Notes under the pieces: model-generated
What the model was told of the DNA's origin: nothing
Databases searched by the model: none
Seen by the model: the letters and a program-made list of their open reading frames with translations, nothing else
Program-made: the position numbers and the translations under genes
Part shown: positions 46,398 through 58,492 of the stretch, one piece after another
Layout: the number at the start of each line of letters is the position of its first letter
Position numbering within the stretch: position 1 is the first letter of the stretch
Assembly (NCBI GenBank): GCA_949358305.1
Contig: OX442323.1
Coordinates: forward strand, 6,944,001-7,008,000
Length of the DNA stretch: 64,000 bases
Source: Strigamia acuminata
Lineage: Eukaryota > Arthropoda > Chilopoda > Geophilomorpha > Linotaeniidae
Direction: 5' to 3'

Positions 46398-49300
46398 TCA
46401 GTTGGAGGGCTTAGAGAAAGCAGTGGGAAAAAATTGAAATGGCTGAAAGTTTATTCCTTGGGACTGGTCGTTAACCTCCTCAGGTAGAGCAGTGGCAATA
46501 TCTAACTGGGTTGAGCTCGGACTGGCAATCCTATCGACGGAATTGTGAAGGAATTGGTTCAGATTATTATTATTAGCGTCGGGAACTGCTTGCAGGTTCG
46601 TTTCGTGCCCATTGGTGTTGACACTGTAGAAATTGGGTGAATTATCACAATCGACGTTGTACCACCAATCACAGATGAGATATTTTTGGTTGAAAACCGT
46701 GCCTGGAGAACATAGGAAACTGATCTTGGTTCCATCCCATTCGCACGCGTGGTACATCTTGAATTAGAAATAAAAATAAATAAAATGTTTTACGTTTTTG
46801 TCACTAGAGTGCGACGACGCGCAACTCTGGTGACAATATTTGCAAGTTGTGAATTGAAATTGCAAATGGCGGTTAATGTTTCTACCTGACATTGAGCTTC
46901 CATGTCGGCGTAAGTTCCTGGAAGTGTTGGTTTGTCTTTGCATTGAAATGATGTTCGGAATACGTGCGAAAATGTCGGGTAGTCGACACCAGCGATTCCG
47001 GTGATGCCGTCGCCATCCGGGTCGTCCGATGTCGGCTGGTTGGATAAATCGTCATCATCCGATGTTATTTGATTAATTTGATTAATTTCTTGTTTTTGTT
47101 GTATAGGTTGGGGTGGCGGTTGAGGTTGGATGGCAATTTGCGACTGTTGGCTGACGAGTTCGAGTTCCTGGTCCAAAATGAGGATTGGAGTGTTTGTGAT
47201 GACGCGATGGTGGTGCGGATGGAGGGAATTGTGCACGATTTGAAATGGACGAGAGTCGAAGACTAATGTTGCTGTTTTGGGACCATTTTGGAAGGTAGGA
47301 ATGATTTTGTTTTGTGCTGTAGGGTTGGGTTGATGTTGAGGGGTTGTGGGGAGGGATGGTGGTTGGTTTATTTGGGTTTGTTGGCTTGGGATTTGTAGTT
47401 TTTTGTCTGGTGCAGAGCGTTGATTGTTGGGAAGTTGTATTTGTTGTTGGTTGTTGTTAAGGAATTGTTGCTGTTGTGTTGGTTGTTGCTGGAATTGTTG
47501 ATTATTTGGATTTTGTTGGTGTTGTTGCATTTGTTGAGAATTTGGATTTTGGTGATGTGGTTGTTGGAATTGTTGATTATTTGGATTTTGTTGTTGTGGT
47601 TTTTGGGATTGTTGATTATTTGGATTTTGTTGGTGGTGTTGCAATTGTTTTGTGTTTGAATTTTGTTGTTGTGGTTGTTGGAATTGTTGATTATTTGAAT
47701 TTTGTTGTTGTTGTTGTTGTTGTTGTTGTAATTGTTGATTATTTGAATTTTGTTGTTGTGGTTGTGGTTGTTGAAATTGTTGATTATTTGAATTTTGTTG
47801 TTGTTGTTGGAATTGTTGATTTGAATTTTGTTGGTGTGGTTGTGGTTGTTGAAATTGTTGATTATTTAAATTTTGTAGGTGTGGTTGTGGCTGTTGTAAT
47901 TGTTGATTGTTTGAATTTTGTTGGTGTTGTGGTTGTTGGAATTGTTGATTATTTGTATTTTGCTGATGTTGTGGTCCATTATTTGTATTTTGTTGATGTT
48001 GTGGTCCATTATTTGGATTTTGTTGAAGTTGTTGATTGTTTGAATTTTGTTGGAATTGTTGTTGGTTGTTTTCATTTTGTTGTGATTGTTGTTGGTTTTT
48101 TGAATTTTGTTGTAATTGTAGCTGGTTGTTTACATTTTGTCGTAATTGTAGCTGGTTGTTTACATTTTGTTGCAATTGTTGTTGCTTTTTAGAATTTTGT
48201 TTGTGCAGTTTCGATTCTTGCTGAAATTGCAGTTTGTTCAAATTCTGCTGCTGAATTTGCTGCTGTTGTAAATTCTTGTTGTGCTCATCAAGCCGCTGCT
48301 GCTGATCAAAATCAAGCCGCATCTGTTGTTCATGCTGCATCAACTGATGATGTTGCTGCATTTGCTGTAACTGCCGTTGCTGCTGCTGCAACAGTTGCTG
48401 CCTGACTTGACTCAACACTTGTTGACGCAACTGCACTCGATGCACCTCCTCAACCTTCTTCGCTTGTTTCTCATTATGATCCTGCTGTTGTTGAATTTGC
48501 TGCATTTGCTGCTGCACAACACGCTGCTCTTGTTGCGCGTGCTGCTGCAAATCCCCAACTCGTGGCTGCTCCACTATTGGCCTATTTACACTCTGGACAT
48601 TGGGACTAAACGCCGTTTTACTCGCTTGTTTTCCTCCATTGAGTTTGCGCAGTTGCTGCTGTATCTGCAGCGGCAAAGAATGGAACGTTCTCACGGCCGT
48701 TTTCTTCACGTTTTTCGACTGCAAATTGTGTTTTTGGTTGGAATTTGCTGGAAAATTGGGTCGGTTTTCGTCGCCCTGCGTGGGGGACACGTGGAAGTGT
48801 ATCCGTTTGGGTTGTTTGGTCGCGACCGGTCGCTGAATCGGCCCGGGAATGGACAAACTCGGCTTGTGCGGACGTGCGATGTTTTGGTGCATGACGATCT
48901 GCTGTTGTCCCAACGGTTGTATCGACTCGCTCACGTGGTTGTTGTCGATGACCGGTTTCCTGATCTTCGGACTCAGTCTGGGGAAAGTGAAATTGGACTT
49001 GACCGGTCCGTTTTCGACCAGTTGCGGGAAATTGGCGACGTTTTCGAAGTTGCCGCCTTTGGACGGGACCACGCTGAACTTCTGCTTGGACGCGGCTTCT
49101 TGGAAAAAAAGCGTTTGGTGCGAAAGAAACGGCGTTTGCTCGTTGTTCGGGTCGAGATTTTGGTCGGGAACTCGAACCGGGTCGTCGAACCCCCCGAAGA
49201 TGAAGGTGGGGTTGCGTTGTTGCGAGGGGGACGTGATCACGGGCACGGGAGAAGACGTGGTCGTGTCCAAGATGGGGAAAGTGGAGCTATGGTCGAAGAT

Positions 49301-49653
49301 CTCCAACGGTTCCATTGTGGGAATCGGCGTGTGGAAATCGGTCAAGCCCGGCGCTCTGATTGACACTTCGATTCTTCGGTTGATATTGGGGTCCTGGAGT
49401 GGCCGCAGGCTGCCAGAGGTTCGCACAGTGGTCTGTATTATGTTGATGTCGTTTTTTCTGGGCGTTAACTCGATTTGAGAAGGAAATGTTGGCAGAGTCG
49501 CAAGTTGTCTTTTTTCTTTGGCGTTTGCACGCGATGGGGTGGTTATGTGGTGTAAACCTGTGGATTGAATAGGTTGGTTACGTTGGAAATGGGAATTGAG
49601 GTTGGGTGGCTTTTCTTACTTAGGATGATGAGAGTGCCCAGCCATGGTTTCAT
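46398..49653 (-). CDS. CPAP1-like chitin-binding protein 6, very Gln-rich
   Basis: 1021 residues from exons 49620-49653, 46886-49557 and 46398-46757, with consistent phases. Signal peptide MKPWLGTLIILSLHH. Residues ~70-290 are of mixed composition; ~290-720 are dominated by Gln with Asn and His (QQLRQQVLSQVRQQLLQQQQ-type helix-prone stretch, then many QQNSNNQQFQQPQ repeats). The segment DPDGDGITGIAGVDYP precedes the CBM14 domain (about 880-943) with six cysteines, an unusual MYHAC and FLCSPGTVF, and CDWWYNVDC. The phase-0 intron follows QCQ, as in the other family members. The Q/N-rich part is of prion-like composition and could drive phase separation or assembly in the matrix (inference). 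The 3' exon adds a non-repetitive tail of ~55 residues. Confidence 0.9.
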
Positions 49654-49689
49654 TGCAGCTGTCAGTAACTGAAAATATTCAAATTTTTG

Positions 49690-50400
49690 ATTAAATGGAA
49701 TTTTTAATACAAATTAAAAATCGAATTTTCATGAATTTTAATGAATTTTTAATACAAATTAAAAATCGAATTTTCATGAATTTTAATGAATTTTTATTTT
49801 TAATACAAATTAAAAATCGAATTTTTATGAATTTTCATGAATTTTTATTTTTAATAATCATTAAATTCGAATTTTAATGAATTTTCATGAATTTTCATTT
49901 TTACTAACCATTAAAAATCGAATTTTAATAAATTTTTATTTTTAATAACAATTAAAATTCGAATTTTAATGAATTTTTATTTTTAATTACAATTAAAAAT
50001 CGAATTTTTATGAATTTTTATTTTTAATTACAATTAAAAATCGAATTTTGATGAATTTTAATGAATTTTGATGAATTTTAATGAATTTTAATTATAATCA
50101 AATTAAAAATCGAATTTTTATTTTAATCAAATTAAAAATCGAATTTTTATTTTAATCAAATTAAAAATCGAATTTTTATTTTAATCAAATTAAAAATTGA
50201 ATTTTTATGATAATTAAAAAATCAGATTTCAATGATAATAAAAAAATCAAATTTTAATGATAATAAAAAAATCGAATTTTAATAAAAAAAAAAATTTAAA
50301 AAAAAAATTTTAATAAAAAAAAATTTAAAAATCAAATTTTAATAAAAAAAAATTTAAAAATCAAATTTTAATAAAAAAATATTTATTAAACTTTTGAATA
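49690..50400. repeat. GAATTTTTATTTTTAATNACAATTAAAAATC minisatellite
   Basis: A ~30-50 bp AT-only unit (ATTAAAAATCGAATTTT...ATGAATTTT) is repeated through the 5' intron of gene 6. It degrades into AAAAAAATTTAAAAATC at the right. Confidence 0.88.
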
Positions 50401-50931
50401 TGGCGCTTTTTTTAAAAAAAATCTATTTGATTTATTTTTTATCAAGAAAATGAGATGTTTTAATGCGATATTTATTGCTAGATCATCGTCCTAATGGGTG
50501 GAATAAAAACGACGCCCTAGTCAGGGTGCTATCACCCGATCAGTTGATCTAGATCGAGTAACTTTGAACTTTCTTAAGTGAAGATTCATTTAAGATGCAG
50601 GGCGGTTGCCGCACGATTAACGTGGGCAACTGAACCAACACCGAGGTATTTAACCTTTGCTCGCTAATTCCAAAATATTTTAAAACTACAAGTAAATCAA
50701 AAAATTCAAATTAATTTTTCTAACTCTCACTTTTTGCTTCTGGAAATTATATTTTCGCCAATTCAAAAAATAAAATAAAACGAAATGAAAACGAAACAAT
50801 TAAAATTCGATCGATTGAAAATCAATTAGACTGCATTGTACAATGAGAACTAAGTTACTACGGTGACCAATAAAGAGATTATTAATCGTTTAGTTGTATA
50901 AAAATCGAAGTAAAAAAAATACAAGTGTTAC

Positions 50932-51010
50932 CTGCAAAATGTCCTTTAAAATTGAGGATTTCAATCACGTCAAGAATCGGTCTCTGCTCCTCGTCCAGTC
51001 TTATATAACC
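50932..51010 (-). promoter_or_regulatory. TATA box and noncoding first exon of chitin-binding gene 6
   Basis: GGTTATATAA on the minus strand at 51001-51010, then a short presumed noncoding exon ending at GCAG-GTAACAC (donor edge 50932). A TTTTCAG acceptor lies about 20 bases before the start codon at 49653. Confidence 0.65.
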
Positions 51011-51014
51011 CGCC

Positions 51015-53740
51015 ACAGGTAAAGGTTTGATTCGGACAAACTCACCTGGTCATTTTTAGATACTTTTGGCCACGCATGCGCACGCGCACGAAGGACGCCA
51101 CGGGCACTACACGCTAACCCACTTTCAAAACCAACAGTAGACTTGTCACTTTAATTTCATCTGGTTTACCAACCCATAAATAACTTAATCCACTTAAAAA
51201 AAATTAAGAAAATCCATTTTTTCCCCCTTCACTTTAAAAATTTAAAATTTAAAATTAAAAAAACGAGTAAAATTTGAAAGAAGAAATTAATTTTTCTCAT
51301 TTGGACGTCAGAGAACGAGTTTAATTGTTTGTTTAACTCGAATTTAAACAACAATGGAGGTCAATGACAAGTTGCAATCCATTTACGGGACTAATGAGAG
51401 GCGGTCATTAAATTACAGTGAAAGGGCTCGTGACGTCATGTGAAAAAGAATAATTTGCACGTGAAATCGAATGATTTCAATCAATATGATGATGAGTTGA
51501 CCGAAATATCAAAGGTCAATAGCACAATGTGAACAAAATGTATTATTACATTGTCAGGCGTGAGAATTGAGATGAAGACGATGTAAAAGAAGAAGAAAGA
51601 AGAAAATGTTTAAAAAAATTGTTGGGAATGACTGGTGGGTTTAGAAAGTGGAGTTGAGAACGACAGAATGACAAACCGCGGCCTAAATTTGCTTTTTCTG
51701 GCTTTTCACTCACTCCATTAGTGAACAATTGCCCGTGGTGGTGCGCACACATTATCAATTTATTATAGAGAGAAAAAAGAAGAAATGTTCCCTGCCCCTG
51801 TAGCTGTTTGTTGTCACTACTGAGTTTGGTTTGTGGTATTAATGGACTCAAAGTGGAGTAGTTGATTTCCTCGTATGATTTCCTGGATGTCGCCATGATG
51901 GGTCCTGGAAGGAGTCGGAAATGGGACGGGGAAGGGGAGATGGTTTTGAATAATGGGATGTGGTTTTGTTTGTAGGGTGGGCTCAAATTGTGGGTTGGTG
52001 AGAGGAGTGGGTGATTTTATTGGTTTTGTTGGGGTTTGGGCTGTTTGTGGGGTGTAGGGGGAATAAGAAAGGGTGAAAATTGGGATTTTTTACTGCGCAT
52101 GATCAGAGGCTTGTTTGTCAAAATTTTTTTTGACGTGAAATGAAAGAACATGTTTGACTCTGTGGTTCGTGCTTTTCTGATTCCCTTTGTGCCGTAGTGT
52201 TTTGACAAATACAATTTAGATTTTTAGACAAATGAGAAATGCATTTTTGTATTTTTAGACAAATGAAAACGCATTTTTAGATTTTTAGACAAATAAAAAC
52301 GCATTTTTAGACAAATAAAAACGCATTTTTAGACAAATAAAAACGCATTTTTAGACAAATAAAAACGCATTTTTAGACAAATAAAAACGCATTTTTAGAC
52401 AAATAAAAACGCATTTTTTGATGTTTAGACAAATAAAAACGCATTTTTAGATGTTTAGACAAATGAAAAATGCATTTTTAGATGTTTAGACAAATAAAAA
52501 CGCATTTGTAGATGTTTAGACAAATGAAAAATGCATTTTTAGATTTTTATATAAATAAAAAATGAATTTTTAAATTTTTATATAAATAAAAAATGAATTT
52601 TTAGAAAAAAGAGCATTTTTAGACACAAAAATAGCATTTTTAGATTAACAAAATGCATTTTTAGACAAAAAAAAGCATTTTTAGACAAAAAAAAAAAGCA
52701 TTTTTAGACAAAAAAAAGCATTTTTAGACAAAAAAAAGCATTTTTAGACAAACAAAACGCACTTTTACAAAAAAAAATTATTTTTGGATCAGAAAATGCT
52801 TTTCATGGCAAAAATATGAATTTGTACATTTATATCAATTCCCCCACGTTTTATTCCAACTTTTTCTGGGCGTTACTCCATAACATGTGGTTCCCTTGTG
52901 TTTAGCACTTAAGAGAACAATATGTAGGCATGGGCCTAAAATGATAAAATTTAAAAAACTAACCCAAAAAAATTGGATGTTTTGTGGTTTTATGCGTGTT
53001 TGATGTTAATTTGACGAGGAACCAACGCGGAAATAGGAAGAAAGATGGAACTTGATATCGGAGTAATTAAAGGAAAGGGTTACACTCTTAGCATAATTGT
53101 CTGTGAATGTCTACTTAGAAGAAGAAAAAAAAATGGTTTCATCACTCACAGAAGTGGAAATAAAAAATGGACCTAATGTGTGAGAATAGTGTAGATAATT
53201 AAGTCGAAACACTGATTAAAAACTGGCATTGGTCGGGTCCACGTGGATGAATAAATTATCAGTGGAGAAGGTTTTGGGTCCATGATGGAATCCGGATATA
53301 TCTTGAAAAGCAAAGTATTTTTACTGCCTTTCGATTACATCTTGAATAGCAATTTGATAATTAGACCCCGGATAAATGCATAAATGCATACAATATATTT
53401 ATATTCAATAACAAGCCGAAATTGGCTTTTATTGCATATTTGCCGAAAATCGGTTTATAAATGCATAAATCGCCATTTTTCTGGGAAAAAACTGCGATTT
53501 ATGTCGCACTCAACGAATCGTCTCAAAGTCAATAAAACCCATTGGTTTTATTTATCTGAATTAAATCATTGTGGAAATATAACAAAATATTTTTTTTTTG
53601 ACAAATATATATATAAAACGGATGTAGAAAATGATTGACACGTGTGGCGAGTTGACGAGCATTGTTCTTGAATGGCATTAGCCCATTTTGGTGACCCACA
53701 AATTCCCCTTTCACTCGATCAGATGACAAAATGCAGCGAC
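51015..53740. other. Divergent intergenic region between genes 6 and 7
   Basis: The only head-to-head pair in the cluster shares this region, so regulatory elements for both may lie here. A GC-rich CGCATGCGCACGCGCAC tract is at 51074-51090, and a minisatellite occupies 52210-52800. No coding exon was recognised. Confidence 0.55.
52210..52800. repeat. AGACAAATAAAAACGCATTTTT minisatellite
   Basis: More than 20 copies of a ~22 bp unit (CGCATTTTTAGACAAATAAAAA), with shorter GCATTTTTAGACAAAAAAAA variants to the right. The GCATTTTTAG core also occurs in arrays at 8255-8580 and 16160-16500. Confidence 0.92.
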
Positions 53741-53747
53741 GGGGATG

Positions 53748-53756
53748 TTATTTAAG
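53748..53756 (+). promoter_or_regulatory. TATA-like box of chitin-binding gene 7
   Basis: TTATTTAAG about 80 bases upstream of the start codon at 53832, giving an expected start site near 53780 and a leader of about 50 bases. Confidence 0.55.
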
Positions 53757-53831
53757 CGCGTTTTTTGCACGTCTTGTCATTTGGTGCGGACCAGAGGCGA
53801 TTGAAGGACCTGGAATTGTCTCTCCAACGCT

Positions 53832-56800
53832 ATGGATATCTTCTTCTTCTTGTTATTCTTATGTAAGTTTTTTTTTTTAATTTAAAAAAAAAAAATTATT
53901 TTACATTTTACATTATTTTACAATCCCAAGGTGCAATGGGTGAAGTGAGAAGTCAATACAATGGCAATAGAGGAGCACCTCCAGTTACATCCGGTTACAA
54001 TTCAGACTCGGACGCGGATGGCGAAGCGTTTGCAACACCGGAAGATCCCGACGCAGACGGGGTGTTGGGAGTGGGTGGTCAAGACTATCCCTTGCTGGGC
54101 TACATACCGGACACGAGCTTCAATTGTGAGAATTTTGGTCATCCTGGATATTACGCGGACAAAGAGGCGTTCTGTCAGGTATGAAATGGCGTTTTTGACA
54201 AATTGGACAGTGGTCAATCGTTTTGTTTTTGTTGCTGGACAGGCGTTTCATATCTGCCAACCGGACGGAAGAATCGATAGTTTTCTGTGCCCTAATGGGT
54301 CCATCTTCAGACAAGAGTATTTTGTCTGCGATTGGTGGTACAATGTCCAATGCGATGAATCCGACAGATTTTACGAGTTGAATGCGAATATCGGTCACTA
54401 TCCGGTACCCAAAGATGACGGTGGTTATCTGAACCCCATTCCGGCCGCGCAGTTGCCACCAGTCGGCGCTTACGTCGTTTATTCTCACCCTAAGAACGTT
54501 TTTGATGTGCCAAAAGTGAATCATCAGCTGGGTGAATACGGTGGTGGTGGAAATGGGGCGGTGAATGGTGGACACGAGTTGTTGAACAATGGGAATGGAA
54601 ATGGGTTCCGCGAAGAAGTGGAAATAATAGCACTTAATGGGAATGGAGAGGAGGGCTTTAATGGACGAGAAAGGGAATCTTTGGCAGCAAAAATTAGCAA
54701 TGTCGATGGTAATGTGCAGTTGGAAATGAATCGAGGCAAAGATGAAGGTAGAGGGAATGGGGATGTGAAACTTAGAACGCAGCCATTGAGGCAAGTTAGT
54801 AATGGAAATGGTCAGAGATTGAAAAATGGAAATGGTAAATTGATTTTGCCTGTTGTTCCATTTGATAGTGACATGAATGGAGTTATTGCACAGGAAAGTA
54901 ACACGCAGTTTTATGGTACAATACCATCTTCTGGCTATGGCTTCAGAATTGTTGCTAATGGGAACAATGGTAATGGTGGTTTGAATGGAAACGGTAATGG
55001 TGGTTTGAATGGTAATGGTAATGGTGGTTTGAATGGTAATGGTAATGGTGGTAATGGCAATGGCAATGGTTTTAGTTTCAATGGTCATGATGATGCAATG
55101 CGAGTAGTAGAAATGCATGAAGAAGTTTCAGCAGTTTCATCTAATGGCTATCATGGATCCCCAACACCTGTAGTCCATGATGAAAATGGACATAATGGAC
55201 TGAATGGCAACGGTCATAATGTAGTCAATGGAAATGGACATAATGGAGCTAATGGAAATGGACATAATGGAGCTAATGGAAATGGACATAATGGAGTCAA
55301 AGGGAATGGACACAATGGAGTTGTAATAACTTTGATTCCAATTACATCTAACGGTGCCAATGGCAATGGCAATGGACATATTAATGGGAATGGAAATGGA
55401 AATGGAAATGGACACAATGGAAATGGAAATGGACACAATGGAAATGGTAATGGACACAATGGAAATGGTAATGGACACAATGGAAATGGAAATGGACACA
55501 ATGGAAATGGAAATGGACACAATGGAAATGGCAACGGACACAATGGAAATGGTAATGGACACAATGGAAATGGAAATGGACACAATGACAATGGAAACGG
55601 GAACGGCAATGGCAATGGCAATGGAAACGGGAACGGCAATGGCAATGGCAATGGAAACGCGAATGGTAATGGCAATGGAATGCTTCCTGCCATTGTTACT
55701 GCAAATGGTAATGGATATAATATAGAAGTTGAAGAGGACTTACCAGTGGAAGTTGAACAGTCCCTGCCTGCACCAGTGATCCCACATTATCCTACTAGCT
55801 ACGAACCTGGCAATGTAGCTCCTACATTTCCTATTCACTTGGGAACTGGACATAACGGTGCTAATGGCAATGGGAATGGAAATGGTCATGCAAATGGAAA
55901 TGGGCACGCGAATGGTAATGGACATGGAAATGGAAATGGGCACGCGAATGGTAATGGACATGCAAATGGAAATGGACACCCAAATGGAAATGGAGCTTTT
56001 GGACTTGTAGGAGCAAATGGTAATGGACAAATTGCAGTTGTCATGTCAGGTAATCAGTACAACGGCAATGGGGGTCTAGGTTTAACTGGTGTACCAGTTG
56101 GAAATGGAAATGGTTTCCATATTCTTTCAGTAAATGGAGGTAATGGGTTTTCAGCAGAAGCTGGCAGCAATGGTAATGGCCATAATTTTGCTACCGATAT
56201 TGCTAGTACAAATGGAGGAAATGGCAATAATGGAAATGTTTTAGCAAATGGTGCTGATGCTGGTGAAATTCATGGTTATGCTCCAGCACCAGTACAACCA
56301 ACAGTTCCTCAAAATGGATATGTTATTGTATCCAGTATAAACGGAAACGGAAATGGTGGCCACGGAAACGGACATGGTGGCAACGGAAACGGACATGGTG
56401 GCAACGGAAACGGACATGGTGCCAATGGAAATGGACATGGTATTGCTGGTGGAACTGGCCATAATGGGTATGGCAATGGACATGGTGCAGCAACAGGTGG
56501 AAATGGAAATGGCCATGGTGGCAATGGAAATGGTCATGGTGGCAATGGAAATGGACATGGTAGCAATGGAAATGGACATGGTAGCAATGGAAATGGATAT
56601 GGTGGCAATGGAAATGGTCATGGTATTGCTGGTGGAACTGGCCATAATGGGTATGGCAATGGACATGGTGCAGCAACAGGTGGAAATGGAAACGGGCATG
56701 GTGTAAACGGAAATGGAAACGGACATGGTTTAAACGGAAATGGAAACGGGCATGGTGTAAATGGAAATGGAAACGGGCACGGTGTAAATGGAAATGGAAA

Positions 56801-57722
56801 CGGACATGGTTTAAACGGAAATGGAAACGGGCATGGTGTTGCTGGTGGAACTGGCCATAACGGAATATCTACTAATGGGTATGGGAATGGAGCAACTGGA
56901 AATGGTAATGGACACGGTGCAGCAGTAGGTGGTAATGGAAATGGGGATGGACATGGTGCAGCAGGTGGCAATGGAAATGGTCACAATGGAATAAGCAGCA
57001 ATGGCTATGGAAATGGACATGGACATGGACATGTTGCAGCAGGTGGAAATGGAAATGGCAATGGTCATGGTGCTGGTGGAAATGGTCACAATGGAAATGG
57101 CAACGGTCATGGTGCTGGTGAAAATGGTGGAAATGGCAATGGTAATGGTCATGGTGCTGGTGGAAATGGTCACAATGGAATAAGCAGCAATGGCTATGGA
57201 AACGGACATGGGCATGTTGCAGCAGGTGGAAATGGCAATGGCAATGGTCATAGTGCTGGTGGAAATGGTCACATTGGAATAACCAACAATGGATATGGAA
57301 ATGGAGCAGGTGGGAATGGAATTGGTACTGGCAATGGAAATGGACAAGGTTTAGCTGGTGGAACTGGTCACAATGGCTATGGAAATGGCAATGGTATCAG
57401 TCACATTAATGGAAATGGTGCCAGCCAGAGTAATGGCAATGGGATTGGGCACAGCAATGGCAACAAGTATCCTCAAGAAGTAGTCCCAACCGTGGCTAGC
57501 AATGGCTACAAACCCACCAATGGTGGTGGACCACCTCAACCTTCAGTTCCTCAGTACCCGACATCAAACTACAACGGCTACTCTCAATCGTTGACAACTG
57601 TCAATGGCCAAAGAGTAATTTCGGCTTCTCTTCGACGTCCTCATTCAGTCATCCAAGGACCCGGTAGATTACTGCAACATCGGAGGCAATTTAATAGACG
57701 AATCCGACTCAGGAATCATTAA
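53832..57722 (+). CDS. CPAP1-like chitin-binding protein 7 with Asn-Gly-His repeats
   Basis: 1252 residues from exons 53832-53862, 53931-54178 and 54243-57722. Signal peptide MDIFFFLLFLCAMG. The segment EDPDADGVLGVGGQDYP leads into the CBM14 domain (about 72-133) with six cysteines, SFLCPNGSIF and CDWWYNVQC. The phase-0 intron after FCQ is only 64 bases. From about residue 270 to 1180 the protein is mostly NGNG, GNGNGH and GHGANGNG repeats, with a few islands of ordinary sequence (VITLIPITSN, LPVEVEQSLPAPVIPHYP). The C terminus is basic (RRPHSVIQGPGRLLQHRRQF). The only cluster gene on the plus strand. Part of its repeat exon is present again at 63409-64000. The repeats contain almost no N-glycosylation sequons. 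Metal or polymer binding by His, and Asn-Gly deamidation, are possible but inferred. Confidence 0.9.
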
Positions 57723-57907
57723 TTGTGAACAAATATTGTAGAATATCATTTTTCTGTTCAAGTGCTCAAGTCATAGTACATATTTTTATATTACAATTTA
57801 GATCAGATACAGAATAGAAATGCATATGTTTAGTTGTAGTTATTTTAGTTGATAGCGTGTCATTAAGTATTTATAGAATCAGAGCAAATGTATAATAATT
57901 GCTTGGA

Positions 57908-57918
57908 TAAAATAAATG
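57908..57918 (+). terminator. Polyadenylation signal of chitin-binding gene 7
   Basis: ATAAAATAAATG about 190 bases after the stop codon contains an AATAAA hexamer. Confidence 0.6.
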
Positions 57919-57919
57919 T

Positions 57920-58490
57920 TTTGTAAAGAAAAAGTTAATATTTTTATTAGTTTTTATAAAAATAAATATGACATTTTAAAGGGAAAAAACATCTCTGTAG
58001 AAATTTCAATACAGACATTTTGATTTTGAGCTGTAGATGGCGCCACTGACTTGCAACTAGATGATGCAATAATGCCCTCATTTTACATTAAAAAAATAAT
58101 TGAATAAATACAAAGCAAACTTTGATGTTTTCAAGAATTGATGTATGTAGAGGTCATTTAGATTAAACAGCATTTTTAAACTGGTTGACTGAGAGTTGTG
58201 TTGATCTAACTTATAGTGCGAGTTTTACCGGCATGCCGGTGTAAGTAAGTGTAAATTTTTTTTAATAAGAATAGAGCCTAAACAAGCATAAAAAGCATTT
58301 TTAGATTTCCAAATGTAGGAAATTAGCCTAAATTTCCATAAATTTACCCAGATATGCAGCTCAGGATGCGCAGTTTGAATTTAGCATCAAGGTATATGAA
58401 CTGCAGTAATTATTTCAATTCAAAGTAATTTTCTTTTCGTATTTACAACATCACAATGATTTATGATTTTAGTGTAATATTTTTTTAAAT
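57920..58490. other. Short convergent spacer between genes 7 and 8
   Basis: AT-rich sequence between two convergent 3' ends. A CCGGCATGCCGG palindrome lies at about 58228-58241. Nothing coding was recognised. Confidence 0.5.
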
Positions 58491-58492
58491 TA

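Noticed and set aside
47420-49478. Plus-strand frames opposite the Gln-rich gene (hydrophobic LLLL and VVVV runs)
   Set aside because: CAG/CAA repeats read in reverse give Leu/Val runs. They are not membrane proteins.
52210-52800. CRISPR-like array of direct repeats
   Set aside because: The units are contiguous and AT-rich without unique spacers, and the genome is eukaryotic.
54120-56971. Long minus-strand frames opposite the Asn-Gly exon (PFPFPLC- and SISIVS-like)
   Set aside because: Pure antisense products of the repeat, with no splice sites or independent features.
53961-57722. A single 1253-codon open frame through the Asn-Gly gene
   Set aside because: Its first ~80 codons read exon 2 in the wrong frame and pass through the 64-base intron. 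The spliced model 53832-53862, 53931-54178, 54243-57722 restores the signal peptide and the whole CBM14 domain.
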